Assembly: GCF_000764325.1 (NCBI RefSeq)
Contig: NZ_JMCG01000002.1
Coordinates: forward strand, 434,001 to 498,000
Source of the DNA: Vibrio navarrensis
GTDB taxonomy: Bacteria > Pseudomonadota > Gammaproteobacteria > Enterobacterales > Vibrionaceae
DNA length: 64,000 nt
Reading direction: 5' to 3'
The notes below the pieces were generated by a model. That model did no database searches. It was not told where the DNA came from and saw only the letters and a program-made list of their open reading frames with translations. This document shows, piece after piece, positions 36,167 to 46,731 of the stretch. The position numbers were made by a program, and so were the translations under genes. The stretch's first letter is position 1. Each line of letters begins with the position of its first letter.

Positions 36167-38269
36167 TTATGCGTAAAAACTGATTCCATCACGCTTTGAT
36201 GCCACATTTACATCAAGTTTCATCTCAGGCTCAAGATTTTCATCATTACCAGAGGCAAATCGGCCAGTTTGTTGCCCATCACCTTGTCCACCAGCAGAGT
36301 ATTGTCGCTGCTGCTGGCCAGATGCCTGCTGCTGCACCGAAGAATCCGCCAATTGCATGCCTTGCTGCGCCAACATTTCTCGCAGGCGAGGCAGGGTTTG
36401 TTCAATCATCTCACGAGCTTGTGGGTTGCTCACAGTGAAATGTACATGGGCCAAATCGTTATTCATGGTCATGCGGATCTGCATTCGCCCAAGCTCGGGC
36501 GGGTCAAGACGAATATCCAAATTCTTCAGGTTTTTGGACATCATCATCTGCACTTTTTCCGCAACCTGATCACTGGCCATTTCACGCGTGAGTTGCATTG
36601 GCACTTGTGAAGCAGCTTCAGCGCGTACTTGCCCGTTGGTGGTTGGCGCGCCTTGCGCGCTGTAGAGACTGCTTTGCGTTGTGTTGGTGGCACGTTCACT
36701 ACTCGGCTCACTCGCTGATTTTCCTTTCAGCGCGGTTAAGCCACTGGCCGCCAACGCCGCTTGTAGCCCTTTTGTTGGCGTCACATTGGGCTGCGCAGTA
36801 CTCTGCAGCGCAGCCATCGCATTTGGCGCTAAGCCATCAGGCAGCCCGGTAGTGGGAGCTTTATCGCTGGTGGGCTGCGGTGTCACTAACGCTTGTGCGG
36901 GTTGGCTGTTTTGCAAAGCGCTATGCACCGCCTGAGAGAGCGCCGTGGTGGTTGCGGCCAGTTTTGCGCCGCTCTCTTTGGCAGTGTGCGCATTATCTAT
37001 CGGCGCAGCTTGGTTCCAGTCAATTGCAGCTCGAGGCGCGTTGGCGGCCCCGTCACTTCGCAGCGTATTTAATTCCGCATTGCTCGCCGCCACCAGCACT
37101 GTGCTTAGTGCGGGTAAGGCTGCCAGTACCGCAGGATCTTCAGCTTGCAGCTGGCCATCAAGTAGCCCTTGCAAAATCTGCTGATCTTCCCCATTGAGCG
37201 CTTGCTCTGTCGCTAACTTTTGTTCAATTTCGGCTAAACGCGGCGCAGGAACTAGCATCACTGGCAGCTCAGAGGAAACTTGCTGCTGAAGGGGTAGCGG
37301 ACTCTCATCTTGTGCTTGCATCTGCAACCCGGCAGTTGCGTGCCACTCAATTTGCCCATTGGTCATTTGAGCGGCCGTAGCAGGATCAGCAGCAAGAGTT
37401 TCCGGCGGCAAAGCTCCTGCGGCAACGCTAGACACTGACAGCGCCTGAGGCTGTAACTGCACCAACGGATCCGATGTGGATTGAAGTGAACCTGCTGCAG
37501 AAGGCGGCAAAGAGTCTGCGCTTTGGCGACTGACGCCAACTTGCGCCGAGCCTGGTAAAGAAGCGACCTGTTCTGCGGTGAGCGCATTTGCGTTAAGCGC
37601 CGTCGCATCACCTTCCTCTACCTGAAGACTCGGCAATCCATCCGCTGAATTGTGAGGCGACACTGCCTCGGTGGCTGCTTTTGTCGGCAATGCTTTGCCA
37701 CCGTTTTTAGGCTGCAAAGTGGCATTAGCTTGCTCCAACTGGCCGAGAATTTTTGAGCCTTCATGCATGACGCTCTCTTGCACCGCTTGTTTGTCGCTGC
37801 CAGCTTTTGTAGAAGAATTGCTCTTGGTTACGCCTACATCTGCGGCAGCATCACCGGTTGTTTGAGCGTTGGCGGAGGATGTTGATGCTACAGTCTCGCT
37901 CTGCCCTGCAGAAGATACCTGTACCTCAGACTGAGCAGAGCCTTCTGTTTGCGTCTTTCCCACCTGTAACAATTCATCACTGCTTTCCGAGCCTTCAAGC
38001 GAAGCGCCATCGACAGCTTCACCTTCACTGTTTTGTGTGGTTTCAGATTCAGCAGTTAGATTTCCTGCTTTGAGAGGAGCCCCATCTTTAACGCTGCTGT
38101 CGGTTTTGTCGGCTTTCTTGTCGTCCGTTTGCCCAGAAAAGACTTTGGCGAGAGTTTGAAGAAAACCGCCTGATTCGGCCACCTCGCCAGTGACTTCTTT
38201 GCTTGAAGCTTCAGCTGTCGTTCCTGCTGTTTTACCTGTTATAGATACCGATTGCAGATTCACATTCAT
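36167..38269 (-). CDS. fliK: Flagellar hook-length control protein FliK
   Basis: Measures hook length and triggers the FlhB specificity switch. 700 residues, with a long low-complexity N-terminal and middle region (Ser/Thr/Ala/Gln-rich) and a conserved C-terminal switch domain holding LDIRLDPPELGRMQIRM and HFTVSNPQAREMIEQTLPRLREMLAQQGM. A GTG at 38275 opens the frame, but the ATG at 38269 is chosen. It has a sigma-54 box in its leader (38333-38347), so a transcript fliK-L-M-N-O-P-Q-R-flhB probably starts here. Confidence 0.93.
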   Translation of the reverse strand: MNVNLQSVSITGKTAGTTAEASSKEVTGEVAESGGFLQTLAKVFSGQTDDKKADKTDSSVKDGAPLKAGNLTAESETTQNSEGEAVDGASLEGSESSDELLQVGKTQTEGSAQSEVQVSSAGQSETVASTSSANAQTTGDAAADVGVTKSNSSTKAGSDKQAVQESVMHEGSKILGQLEQANATLQPKNGGKALPTKAATEAVSPHNSADGLPSLQVEEGDATALNANALTAEQVASLPGSAQVGVSRQSADSLPPSAAGSLQSTSDPLVQLQPQALSVSSVAAGALPPETLAADPATAAQMTNGQIEWHATAGLQMQAQDESPLPLQQQVSSELPVMLVPAPRLAEIEQKLATEQALNGEDQQILQGLLDGQLQAEDPAVLAALPALSTVLVAASNAELNTLRSDGAANAPRAAIDWNQAAPIDNAHTAKESGAKLAATTTALSQAVHSALQNSQPAQALVTPQPTSDKAPTTGLPDGLAPNAMAALQSTAQPNVTPTKGLQAALAASGLTALKGKSASEPSSERATNTTQSSLYSAQGAPTTNGQVRAEAASQVPMQLTREMASDQVAEKVQMMMSKNLKNLDIRLDPPELGRMQIRMTMNNDLAHVHFTVSNPQAREMIEQTLPRLREMLAQQGMQLADSSVQQQASGQQQRQYSAGGQGDGQQTGRFASGNDENLEPEMKLDVNVASKRDGISFYA

Positions 38270-38332
38270 AGTCACAGTCTCTTCGCAGCACTTATTGGAT
38301 AAGCGTCAGTGGGGATTTTAGGTAATTGACCT

Positions 38333-38347
38333 GCAAGAAACACGCCA
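38333..38347 (-). promoter_or_regulatory. Sigma-54 promoter upstream of fliK
   Basis: TGGCGTGTTTCTTGC on the minus strand, with GG and GC 10 bases apart and TTGC at -12. It lies in the fliJ-fliK gap, about 64 bases before the fliK ATG. Confidence 0.8.
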
Positions 38348-38360
38348 TTTTGAGAGCTGA

Positions 38361-38804
38361 CTAATAATTTGGTTTGCGCCTAGCGTAATTAAGGGTCGAA
38401 AACTCGTCCATTTGCTTCTGCTCTCGTTTGGCTTCGGCTTTCTGTTTCTCTTGTTGCTTTCTTTCGATCATCCATTCATAGGATTTGCGCTGCTTGCGTA
38501 CCTCTAACCAATAGTGCTCACTATTTTCGACTTGCTGTTTGAAGTGCGCTTCTGCTCCGCGCTGTTTTGCCAGCGTTTCGTCAAGCTGGTTGAGAAAGCG
38601 GTTGAGATGAACAAACTGACTGGCGCTCAAACCGCTTTTTCCGCGTTCGACCAGTTGCTGGCAGTAGTCGAGGCGATACTTTTCGATCTGCTCCACCTGC
38701 CGGTAGTAACTTTCTAATTCGGCTTTCGCTTTGTTTAAGGTCAGAACCGCTTGGTTCTCCCTCTCTTTGGCCTGCTCAAGCAGAAAGTCCATCGCGTTTT
38801 CCAT
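38361..38804 (-). CDS. fliJ: Flagellar export chaperone/stalk protein FliJ
   Basis: Small coiled-coil protein (147 residues) that sits in the FliI ATPase ring and links it to FlhA. The sequence is almost wholly helical and charged, with no membrane segment; QAVLTLNKAKAELESYYRQVEQIEKYRLDY and GLSASQFVHLNRFLNQLDETL are recognisable. It lies 6 bases after fliI. The tail is basic. Confidence 0.93.
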   Translation of the reverse strand: MENAMDFLLEQAKERENQAVLTLNKAKAELESYYRQVEQIEKYRLDYCQQLVERGKSGLSASQFVHLNRFLNQLDETLAKQRGAEAHFKQQVENSEHYWLEVRKQRKSYEWMIERKQQEKQKAEAKREQKQMDEFSTLNYARRKPNY

Positions 38805-38810
38805 CAGTGA

Positions 38811-40130
38811 TTACACTCCCAACACGTTTTTTAGCATGTTGACACACATGGCGTACGGCACTGTCTCTTTCATTTGCTGCTGCAAATAGGCGTCCAACTT
38901 TGGCTTGAGGGTAAAGGCGCTATCGATAGCTTGATCCGTTCCCGGCTTATAGGCACCGATCGACACCAGATCTTGATTTTTCCGACAAATAGACAAAATC
39001 TGCCGCACGGCTTTAGACATCAACACATGCTCGTCGGTGGTGATCTGCGGCATCACACGACTGACCGATTTTTCAACGTCGATGGCTGGGTAATGCCCCG
39101 CGTCTGCCATTTCACGTGACAATACGATGTGACCATCGAGAATCGCTCTCGACGCATCGGCAATCGGATCTTGTAAGTCGTCACCCTCGGTAAGCACAGT
39201 AAAAAAGGCGGTAATCGAGCCTTGTTGTGGCCCACCATTGCCTGCACGTTCAACTAACGCAGGTAACTTGGCAAAAACTGACGGTGGATAACCTTTCGTC
39301 GCTGGTGGCTCACCCACAGAGAGCGCGATTTCACGCTGCGCCTGTGCAAAACGTGTCAGAGAGTCCATCAGCAGCAATACATCCAGCCCTTGATCGCGAA
39401 AGTATTCCGCAATCGTCAAGGCCGTTTGACACCCTTTGAGGCGCATCAGTGGCGAAGCATCCGCAGGCGCGGCGACCACTACCGAACGTTTACGACCATC
39501 TTCTCCGAGGATCTCCTCGATAAACTCTTTAACTTCTCGTCCCCGTTCACCAATCAGCCCCACCACCACCACTTGCGCGGTGGTGCCACGCGTCATCATT
39601 CCAAGCGTGACCGATTTACCGACACCAGAACCGGCGAATAGCCCGATACGCTGCCCCTTACCGACGGTCAGCAAACCATTAATCGCTTTTAATCCGACAT
39701 CCAGCGGTTCAGTGATCGGTTTGCGCGCCAAAGGATTCATCGGTTGGGCATTGAAAGAAGCACGGTGCTCAGTATAAATCGGCCCCAATCCATCAAGCGG
39801 ATTGCCTACACCATCAATCACTCGGCCAAGCAGCTCCATGCCTACGGGCAAACCGCTTTCACCCGTTAATGGCGTCACTTTAGCACCAGGCAAAATTCCC
39901 GTGATCTGTTCACTGGGCATCAAAAACAGGTTATCACCGGAGAAGCCAACCACTTCCGCCTCCATTTGTCCGGTCATCGTCTCGACCAAACAGAGGCTGC
40001 CGATAGGCGCACGACAACCGGTTGCTTCTAATGTCAAACCAATCACGCGCACCAATTTACCAGCGGCAACTGGGCGTGTGGTCAACCCTTGTACTTTGTA
40101 ACTTTTCAGTCGCTCCGCCAGCGAGATCAT
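38811..40130 (-). CDS. fliI: Flagellum-specific ATPase FliI
   Basis: Energises flagellar protein export; related to F1-ATPase beta. Walker [16 protein letters not shown] (about 163-177), [18 protein letters not shown], and Walker [22 protein letters not shown] are clear. 439 residues, normal. It overlaps fliH by one base and is followed by fliJ. Confidence 0.97.
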   Translation of the reverse strand: MISLAERLKSYKVQGLTTRPVAAGKLVRVIGLTLEATGCRAPIGSLCLVETMTGQMEAEVVGFSGDNLFLMPSEQITGILPGAKVTPLTGESGLPVGMELLGRVIDGVGNPLDGLGPIYTEHRASFNAQPMNPLARKPITEPLDVGLKAINGLLTVGKGQRIGLFAGSGVGKSVTLGMMTRGTTAQVVVVGLIGERGREVKEFIEEILGEDGRKRSVVVAAPADASPLMRLKGCQTALTIAEYFRDQGLDVLLLMDSLTRFAQAQREIALSVGEPPATKGYPPSVFAKLPALVERAGNGGPQQGSITAFFTVLTEGDDLQDPIADASRAILDGHIVLSREMADAGHYPAIDVEKSVSRVMPQITTDEHVLMSKAVRQILSICRKNQDLVSIGAYKPGTDQAIDSAFTLKPKLDAYLQQQMKETVPYAMCVNMLKNVLGV

Positions 40131-40927
40131 TATTCGCCTCCGTGGTGACGATTGGTGCCACAGAAATTTTGTATCACGTGTTTGATGCGCTCTTCCATGC
40201 GATAGCTGACGCTCGACTCGCCAGCTTCAATCTGCACATCGCCACGATTGAGTGACGGCTCAGAGACCAGTGTCCAGTTGCGAAACGCCAGATCGTCTTC
40301 ACCATATGAGGAACGAACAATCTCGGCATCTTCAGGATTCAGGTGCAAAGTGATGGGATGACCAGCGATAGGCAAGCTCTCTACCGAGGCTTTAATGGTA
40401 TCAAGAATGATCTGCGGGTTGGTCTGCACCTCAACGTGAACCACCTCTTTCACCAAGCAAAGCACCATGTCCACCAGTTGCTTTTCAACTTGGTTACTCA
40501 TCAGCTCCAGCGGCTGAGCAAATTGATTGGCGAGGCTAACAAACGTTTCAACTTGTTGTTTAACATGCTCTTCACCGGCGGCGATGCCTTCCGCTTTACC
40601 TTGTTCTAGCCCTTCAGCTTGACCGACCGCAAAGCCCTCTTCCTTACCTTTTTCAAAACCTTGTTTGAAGCCAGCCTCTTGACCTTGAAATAGCCCTTCC
40701 TGATAAGCCCCTTGCTTGATGAGCTCGATTTGTTCTTCGGTTAATTCAAGAACTGGCTCTTCTTCTGCTTTCTCAAAGTCGGGCATCCAGCCGGGGTCAT
40801 AGTTAAAAGCGGTCTCTTTCGCTTGTTTGTTTACCTCAGCACCGTAATCCGGCAAGCCCCAGCGTTTTGGCTGTGGGACTGCGTCATCTTCGCCAGGACG
40901 AATAAAACCACGTTTTCTTTCCGCCAT
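40130..40927 (-). CDS. fliH: Flagellar assembly protein FliH
   Basis: Stator-like regulator of the FliI ATPase. The chosen start (ATG 40927, [15 protein letters not shown]) has AGGTG about 8 bases upstream; the open frame extends 27 bases further but that part has no support. 265 residues. The middle contains GxxxG-type repeats typical of FliH ([20 protein letters not shown], then [19 protein letters not shown]), and the C-terminal domain binds FliI. Confidence 0.94.
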   Translation of the reverse strand: MAERKRGFIRPGEDDAVPQPKRWGLPDYGAEVNKQAKETAFNYDPGWMPDFEKAEEEPVLELTEEQIELIKQGAYQEGLFQGQEAGFKQGFEKGKEEGFAVGQAEGLEQGKAEGIAAGEEHVKQQVETFVSLANQFAQPLELMSNQVEKQLVDMVLCLVKEVVHVEVQTNPQIILDTIKASVESLPIAGHPITLHLNPEDAEIVRSSYGEDDLAFRNWTLVSEPSLNRGDVQIEAGESSVSYRMEERIKHVIQNFCGTNRHHGGE

Positions 40928-40984
40928 GCACTTACACCTTTGTACAGAAAACAACGCCCCGAAACGGGGCGAGGAAATAATCGA

Positions 40985-42040
40985 TTAGAGGAATTCGTCT
41001 GCGCCACCGGAGAGCATAATTTCGCCACTGTCGGCCAGTCGCCTTGCGATAGCGAGGATCTCTTTTTGCGCGGCTTCCACGTCGGCTACCCGCACTGGCG
41101 GCATCGCTTCGATATCGTCGCGCATCATCTCAGCAGCACGTTTCGACATGTTCTTGAAGATCTTGTCGCGCAAACCATCGTCGGCGCCTTTGAGTGCTTT
41201 TTGCAGCACGTCCTGAGGAACATCACGCAGCAACTTCTGAATACCTTGGTCGTCCACTTCGATAAGGTTTTCGAATACGAACATCAGATCTTGGATCTGC
41301 GTTGCCAAATCTTCGTCCTGATCGCGGATCTGCTCCATCAACAAGCCTTCAACGTTGTTGTCGAGGTAGTTCATGATTTCGGCCGCTGCTTTCAGGCCGC
41401 CAATTTTTGCCGCCTGCGCACCCGCTTGACCGGCAAACTGCTTCTCCATGATTTCGTTCAGCTCTGCCAGTGCAGACGGTTGAACTTCTTCTAAGTTAGC
41501 GATACGCATCATCAAATCCAAGCGTACCCGCTCTGGGAACTGGGAGATGATCTCCGCTGATTGATCCGCTTCCAGATAGGATAATACAATCGTTTGGATT
41601 TGTGGGTGTTCGTTAACAATGATGCTCGCCACTTGTCTTGGGTCCATCCACTTCAAGGAATCCAGACCTTTAGAGCCTGTGCCGAGAAGGATTTGGTCAA
41701 CCAAGTTATTGGCTTTGTCTTCACCCAGTGCCGCGATCAGCGCATTGCGCATGAAGTCTTCGCTGCCCATACCAATGTTGGTGTATTTCTGGATATCTTC
41801 CAGAAACGCTCGGTGCACTGCCGATACTTTGTCTTGGCTGAGATCTTTGGCTTTCGCCATGGCACTGCCCACCCGCTGAACCTGCTTCGGTTCTAAATGA
41901 CGGATAATGCCTGCCGCATCTTGCTCATTGAGACTCAGCAGCAAAATCGCTGCTTTTTCTTCGCCAGTGATGGTCGAAATATCGATTCCTGTTGAATCCA
42001 TCTCGCCGCTTGCTTCCTGATTTGCAATTTCGTTAGCCAT
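40985..42040 (-). CDS. fliG: Flagellar motor switch protein FliG
   Basis: Rotor protein that contacts the stator. 351 residues with N, middle and C domains; the conserved EHPQ motif is in VNEHPQIQTIVLSYL, and the C-terminal torque helix has the alternating charges of DDGLRDKIFKNMSKRAAEMMRDDIEAM. It overlaps fliF by 8 bases. Confidence 0.97.
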   Translation of the reverse strand: MANEIANQEASGEMDSTGIDISTITGEEKAAILLLSLNEQDAAGIIRHLEPKQVQRVGSAMAKAKDLSQDKVSAVHRAFLEDIQKYTNIGMGSEDFMRNALIAALGEDKANNLVDQILLGTGSKGLDSLKWMDPRQVASIIVNEHPQIQTIVLSYLEADQSAEIISQFPERVRLDLMMRIANLEEVQPSALAELNEIMEKQFAGQAGAQAAKIGGLKAAAEIMNYLDNNVEGLLMEQIRDQDEDLATQIQDLMFVFENLIEVDDQGIQKLLRDVPQDVLQKALKGADDGLRDKIFKNMSKRAAEMMRDDIEAMPPVRVADVEAAQKEILAIARRLADSGEIMLSGGADEFL

Positions 42041-43778
42041 TCGTCATCCAATTCTTCACAACTTGAGCCGCCAGCTCAGGTTCGTTTGCAACCAATGCAC
42101 GCACTGCTTTCAACACATCTTCATCTTTGTGCAGATTTGGCAGGTCGATGCTTGACCCAAATTCAAACAACTCACTACTTTCGATGTCACTACCAATCAA
42201 ACTGGTTTCACCGTCGGCGCCAATCGGCAGGCCATCAGGCCCGTACATTTCATTTTCATCGTCACTCGCAGGGTTGAGCAGTTTCTTCATCGCTGGACGA
42301 ATCAACACCAACACCACCACAATGATCACCAAGGCACTTGCGAACCAGCGCACCCAGTCGTTGAAGTTTGGATGTTCCCAAATCGGTACGTCAGCCAGCT
42401 TTTCAGGTTCCTGTTCAGCAAACTGTATACTTAATACATTGAGTAAGTCGCCGCGGTTTTCATTAAAACCGACCGTACCAATCAGCACTTGGCGGATAGC
42501 ATTAATTTCCGCTTCACTACGAGGAGTATAGGTGACACTGCCGTTATCCGAGTTGACCGCTGCGCGATCTTTGATCGCCACTGACACCGTCTGACGTGTC
42601 ACGATACCAGTCTGCTTGCGTTCATGACTGATGGTGGTATCAAGCTCAAAGTTACGCGTCGACTCTTTGCGCACCGAACCTTGCCCCGTCACCGAACCGT
42701 CTTTCATTTGAGCGACATCTTGCGGGATAGAGGCATCTGCCGGCGGTTGGTTGCTGAGCGCACCCGGCACACCCGCCACCATGTTGGCGTTGTTGTAATC
42801 TTCTAACGCATACTCACTGCGCGTGGCTGGGGTATTGGGGTCAAACGCCTTTCGTGTTTGCTCGACCGCACTAAAGTCCATTTCAATATCAACTTGCGCG
42901 GTGTAATTGCCAAAACCCAAAATAGGGATAAGCACAGAGTCAATTTTTTCTCGCAGCATCTGCTCTTGGCTGCGCTCTAACTCTTGCTCTTTGCGACGAG
43001 CTGCGGAGACTGGATCTTGTGAACCAGAGTTTAGTAATCGACCATGTTGATCTGTGACGGTGACGCGAGAGGTTTTCATGCCCGGTACAGCGCTCGCCAC
43101 CATGTCGACAATCGAATCCACCTCTTGCTGTTTGAGGTTAGCACCGGTGCCTAAGGTCAAAAATACCGAAGCGGAAGCCTCTTGATTGTGGCGCACAAAT
43201 ACACTTTGTTTTGGCAGCGCAAGCAGCACACGCGCTTTGCGCACTTGCTTCATCTCTTCGATGGCTTTGCCTAGCTGTCGTTCACGGCTGAGTTTCAAAC
43301 GCTCCTGTTCTAAACGTTGCGAAACGCCAAAGCCCATGTCTTGCAGCAGAATATCGTCACCGGCTTGGGTATTTTGATTCAGCCCCGAGCGGACCATGTC
43401 CAATTTAATTGAGTTAAACTCGCTGGCTTCCACCAAAATGGTGTTGCCGTCCAGTTTGTAATTGATTTTTTGTTGATCGAGATGATCGAGAACCGGGATC
43501 AGCTCTTCGGTTTCAAAAATTCCCAACGGACGCATTTCGGGCTCTTTTACCCAGAAAAACAGCATGACGATCAGTGCCACACAGATGGAAATGGAAACCA
43601 CAAGAACAATCTGACGCAACAGATCAAGATCACCAACGGCCATATCAAACTTGGACGAACTGCGCTCATCCAAATCGGGGTTTTGTCCGTCGAGATCCAT
43701 GTCTGATTGAGCAACCATGGCGTTGTTGGATGCTCCGTCAGTCACTGTCAGATCCGTTGATTTCTTCTCTTCAGCCAC
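42033..43778 (-). CDS. fliF: Flagellar MS-ring protein FliF
   Basis: Forms the MS ring in the inner membrane. Two transmembrane segments (about 55-75 and near 465-485) flank a large periplasmic region with ring-building motifs; the C-terminal cytoplasmic tail binds FliG. VRKARVLLALPKQSVFVRHNQEASASVFLTLG is a family stretch. 581 residues, normal. The acidic N-terminal tail before the first helix is typical of Vibrio FliF. Confidence 0.96.
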   Translation of the reverse strand: MAEEKKSTDLTVTDGASNNAMVAQSDMDLDGQNPDLDERSSSKFDMAVGDLDLLRQIVLVVSISICVALIVMLFFWVKEPEMRPLGIFETEELIPVLDHLDQQKINYKLDGNTILVEASEFNSIKLDMVRSGLNQNTQAGDDILLQDMGFGVSQRLEQERLKLSRERQLGKAIEEMKQVRKARVLLALPKQSVFVRHNQEASASVFLTLGTGANLKQQEVDSIVDMVASAVPGMKTSRVTVTDQHGRLLNSGSQDPVSAARRKEQELERSQEQMLREKIDSVLIPILGFGNYTAQVDIEMDFSAVEQTRKAFDPNTPATRSEYALEDYNNANMVAGVPGALSNQPPADASIPQDVAQMKDGSVTGQGSVRKESTRNFELDTTISHERKQTGIVTRQTVSVAIKDRAAVNSDNGSVTYTPRSEAEINAIRQVLIGTVGFNENRGDLLNVLSIQFAEQEPEKLADVPIWEHPNFNDWVRWFASALVIIVVVLVLIRPAMKKLLNPASDDENEMYGPDGLPIGADGETSLIGSDIESSELFEFGSSIDLPNLHKDEDVLKAVRALVANEPELAAQVVKNWMTNG

Positions 43779-43794
43779 AATGTACTACCTAAAT

Positions 43795-44106
43795 TCAAAC
43801 TGGCATATTCATGAGGTCTTTGTATGCCTCAATCAGCTTGTTTCTTACCTGCAAGGTGGCCTCAAACGCCACACTGGATTTGTTTCTGGCAATCATCACA
43901 TCAGAGAGTGAGACATCCGCATCGCCGCGGTCAAAACGGGTTTGTAAATCACTGGATGACTTCTGCAACGCGTTCACATTATTGATGGCCTGACTCAGTA
44001 TATTGCCAAAATCAGCACTGACTTTCGCCCCTGTCGCAGGCGCAGATGTGTTGGTCGCCTCTAACATCATGGCGCGCATTTCGCCTTGTAATCCGTCAAT
44101 TCTCAT
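43795..44106 (-). CDS. fliE: Flagellar hook-basal body protein FliE
   Basis: Links the MS ring to the rod. 103 residues from the ATG at 44106, which has GAGGTGAAG just upstream; the frame runs 57 bases further but without a credible start. SDVMIARNKSSVAFEATLQVRNKLIEAYKDLMNMPV is the conserved C-terminus. First gene of the fliE-F-G-H-I-J transcript, with its own sigma-54 box. Confidence 0.94.
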   Translation of the reverse strand: MRIDGLQGEMRAMMLEATNTSAPATGAKVSADFGNILSQAINNVNALQKSSSDLQTRFDRGDADVSLSDVMIARNKSSVAFEATLQVRNKLIEAYKDLMNMPV

Positions 44107-44159
44107 CTTCACCTCAACGCCAAAAGTTTGACCAGACATTTCGCTGTAATATTGACAAC

Positions 44160-44174
44160 GCAATTAGCATGCCA
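44160..44174 (-). promoter_or_regulatory. Sigma-54 promoter of fliEFGHIJ
   Basis: TGGCATGCTAATTGC on the minus strand matches the -24/-12 consensus with GG and GC 10 bases apart. It lies 54 bases before the fliE ATG, just after flrC. Confidence 0.88.
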
Positions 44175-44226
44175 TACCAAGGGCACAGTTTACCCTTTCT
44201 TGACTAAACTGACCAACAGCGAACAC

Positions 44227-45639
44227 TCATCCCGGGATATCGATACCAGCATCACGCATCTTAGCCAGTTTGTAGCGCAAGGTTCTCGGGCTGATACCCA
44301 GTTTTTCCGCCATCTCTTTGCGGCGACCTTGGCATTCAATTAAAGTCTCTAAAATGATGGCATACTCTTGATCTCGTAATTCGCTACCTAAGCTATCTCC
44401 GCCAACGATACTACGGCTAAACGCATCAGGCTGCGCGACCGGTTTGACGTCCGGCACTACGACATCGCTGGTCTGCTGCACCACATTTTGCAAACTGTTG
44501 GCGTCTTGCCAATCTACCCCTTCTAACAGGATATGATCCTGCTCGATATCGCTGTTTTCACTTAAGATGAGGGCTCGCTGCACCACGTTGTCTAGCTCGC
44601 GCACGTTACCCGGCCAAGGATAATGCGTAAGTTTGTCCAGCGCTTGAGGTGAAAAACGAGGTACCGCAATCCCCTGTTTCATGCAGTGACGCTCTGCCAG
44701 ATGTTTGGCGAGCGGTACGATATCCCCTTGGCGCTCACGTAGCGCAGGCCAAGTCAATGGGAAAACATTCAGACGGTAATACAAATCCTCTCGGAAATTC
44801 CCTTCGGAAACATACTGCTTTAAGTCACGGTTACTGGTGGCTAGGACGCGCACATCCAACTTGATGCTCTTGCGGCTACCCAGGCGCTCCACTTCTCGCT
44901 CCTGCAGTACGCGCAGCAGTTTGGCTTGCAGGTTGAGATCCATTTCACTGATCTCATCGAGTAGAATCGTACCACCTTGCGCCTGTTCAAATTTGCCCGG
45001 ACAAGCTTGCACTGCGCCAGTGAACGCCCCTTTTTCATAGCCAAACAAGGTGGCTTCTAGCATGTTATCTGGGATCGCGGCACAGTTAATCGCAACAAAT
45101 GGCCCGTCTTTACGCAGCGACGCATTATGAATGTAGCGCGATAACACTTCTTTGCCCGAACCACTTGGGCCAAGCACCATCACGTTGGCGTCGGTGCGCG
45201 CGACTTTGTCGGCCAGCGCAAGCAGTCGTAAGCTCTTTTCATCCGCCACTACCGCGTCACCATTGTCGTCCGATTTGACAGGGGCGTAACGGCTGACCAT
45301 ATTGAGCAACACTTCTGGCGCGAAAGGCTTGGCCATGTAGTCAATCGCCCCTTCTTTCATCGCTGACACAGCGTCTTCAATATTGGCATACGCTGTCATC
45401 AGCAACACAGGCAAATTTGGCCAGTTTTGCTTGATGCTGCGCAATAGTGCAAGCCCACCCATGCCGGCCATTTGTACGTCAGAGACCACAATATCCACCG
45501 AATGGGCTTTGAGTTTGAGTAGCGCATCTTCGGCGCAATCTGCTTCGAGCCATTCATACCCCGCTAATGCCAATGTATCGACCAGCGCTTCGCGCAGACC
45601 TTCGTCGTCTTCTACGATTAACACCTTGCTTTGAGCCAT
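44227..45639 (-). CDS. flrC: FlrC, sigma-54-dependent flagellar response regulator
   Basis: Activates class III flagellar promoters when phosphorylated by FlrB. Receiver domain with DD (11-12) and Asp54 in VVSDVQMAGMGG; AAA+ domain with Walker A GPSGSGKE (157-164) and GAFTGA (204-209); C-terminal Fis-type helix-turn-helix (RKEMAEKLGISPRTLRYKL). 470 residues. It follows flrB with a short gap in the flrBC operon. Confidence 0.96.
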   Translation of the reverse strand: MAQSKVLIVEDDEGLREALVDTLALAGYEWLEADCAEDALLKLKAHSVDIVVSDVQMAGMGGLALLRSIKQNWPNLPVLLMTAYANIEDAVSAMKEGAIDYMAKPFAPEVLLNMVSRYAPVKSDDNGDAVVADEKSLRLLALADKVARTDANVMVLGPSGSGKEVLSRYIHNASLRKDGPFVAINCAAIPDNMLEATLFGYEKGAFTGAVQACPGKFEQAQGGTILLDEISEMDLNLQAKLLRVLQEREVERLGSRKSIKLDVRVLATSNRDLKQYVSEGNFREDLYYRLNVFPLTWPALRERQGDIVPLAKHLAERHCMKQGIAVPRFSPQALDKLTHYPWPGNVRELDNVVQRALILSENSDIEQDHILLEGVDWQDANSLQNVVQQTSDVVVPDVKPVAQPDAFSRSIVGGDSLGSELRDQEYAIILETLIECQGRRKEMAEKLGISPRTLRYKLAKMRDAGIDIPG

Positions 45640-45657
45640 TTCAGATCTCCAATGTGG

Positions 45658-46701
45658 TTAATTCTCTGCTTCCGTCGAAGCAAGCTGATTGCGCTCAAGA
45701 GGCAGGCACATGGTAAAACACGCGCCATCGCCCTCTTCAGAAAGTAGTTCTAGCCGTCCATCATGGGCACGACACACCATTTGCACCACCGCTAACCCAA
45801 GGCCTGTGCCTTGTGAACGAGTAGTGAAAAAGGGTTCCATTATCTTATTTTGTAATTCTTTGGGCACGCCCGGGCCGCTGTCTTGCACAGAAATGCGAAG
45901 CTCGCCATTGACTGGGCGGAAATAGACATCGATCTGAGCTTCTTTTCCGGCGATCTGGATAGCATTCATCACCAGATTACTCAAAGCAGAAGCGATGGCA
46001 TTCACATTACCGAGAATTTGCGTCTGCTCACCTTCCACTTCTTGGCAGTAGTCAATCTGGTTACTACGCAGCGCGGTTTCGACCATGGGTTGATATTCAC
46101 TCACCAGTTGCTCGATAGTAAACGGCTTGATGACTTTATTGTCTCCCCCCTTGGCAAACAACAGCATATCATTGACCTGCTTTTCCAAATCTTGCAAGCG
46201 ATCCATCAACTTGGATTGAAAACGCTCCCGCGTGGCGCTGGGCAAATTTGGCGCTCCCAAGTTCGATGCATAAAGCATAGCACTGGAGAGCGGGGTTCTG
46301 ACTTGATGGGCCAGCGATGCAACCATTCTGCCAAGCGATGACAAGCGCTGCAAATCACTCACTCGCGACTGTAACAGGCGAGTTTCGGTGAGGTCGGTAA
46401 TTAGAATCAATTGGCCCGTTGCCGACGCCGAGATAGCCAAGCGCACTTTGCGTCCATTACGCAGCGACACTTCGTGTCCATCATCGTCACGCGGAGCAAA
46501 CGCGGCCTGAATAATAGAAAACCACTTTTCGTTCACCAGTGGCACTTGCAGGATACGATGCGCCTCGGGATTAGCTTCTCTGACCACCCCTTGAGTATCG
46601 AGCAAAATAACACCCGCAGGCATCACATCCAAAACCTGTTTGTAACGTTCTACCTGACTTTCTACCGAATCTAAGTGAGACTGATTGATGAGGTTATCCA
46701 T
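45658..46701 (-). CDS. flrB: FlrB, flagellar sensor histidine kinase
   Basis: Soluble kinase that phosphorylates FlrC. A PAS domain (about 20-110) is followed by the H box SLAHQVRTPLSSAMLYASNL (His132) and the ATPase domain with DSGPGVPK and GTGLGLAVVQM. 347 residues; no transmembrane segment, so the signal is internal, probably assembly of the basal body or export gate. It has a sigma-54 promoter upstream, expected to be driven by FlrA. Confidence 0.95.
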   Translation of the reverse strand: MDNLINQSHLDSVESQVERYKQVLDVMPAGVILLDTQGVVREANPEAHRILQVPLVNEKWFSIIQAAFAPRDDDGHEVSLRNGRKVRLAISASATGQLILITDLTETRLLQSRVSDLQRLSSLGRMVASLAHQVRTPLSSAMLYASNLGAPNLPSATRERFQSKLMDRLQDLEKQVNDMLLFAKGGDNKVIKPFTIEQLVSEYQPMVETALRSNQIDYCQEVEGEQTQILGNVNAIASALSNLVMNAIQIAGKEAQIDVYFRPVNGELRISVQDSGPGVPKELQNKIMEPFFTTRSQGTGLGLAVVQMVCRAHDGRLELLSEEGDGACFTMCLPLERNQLASTEAEN

Positions 46702-46731
46702 GGAGTGTCGAATTCTCGCCTATAAAACTAC

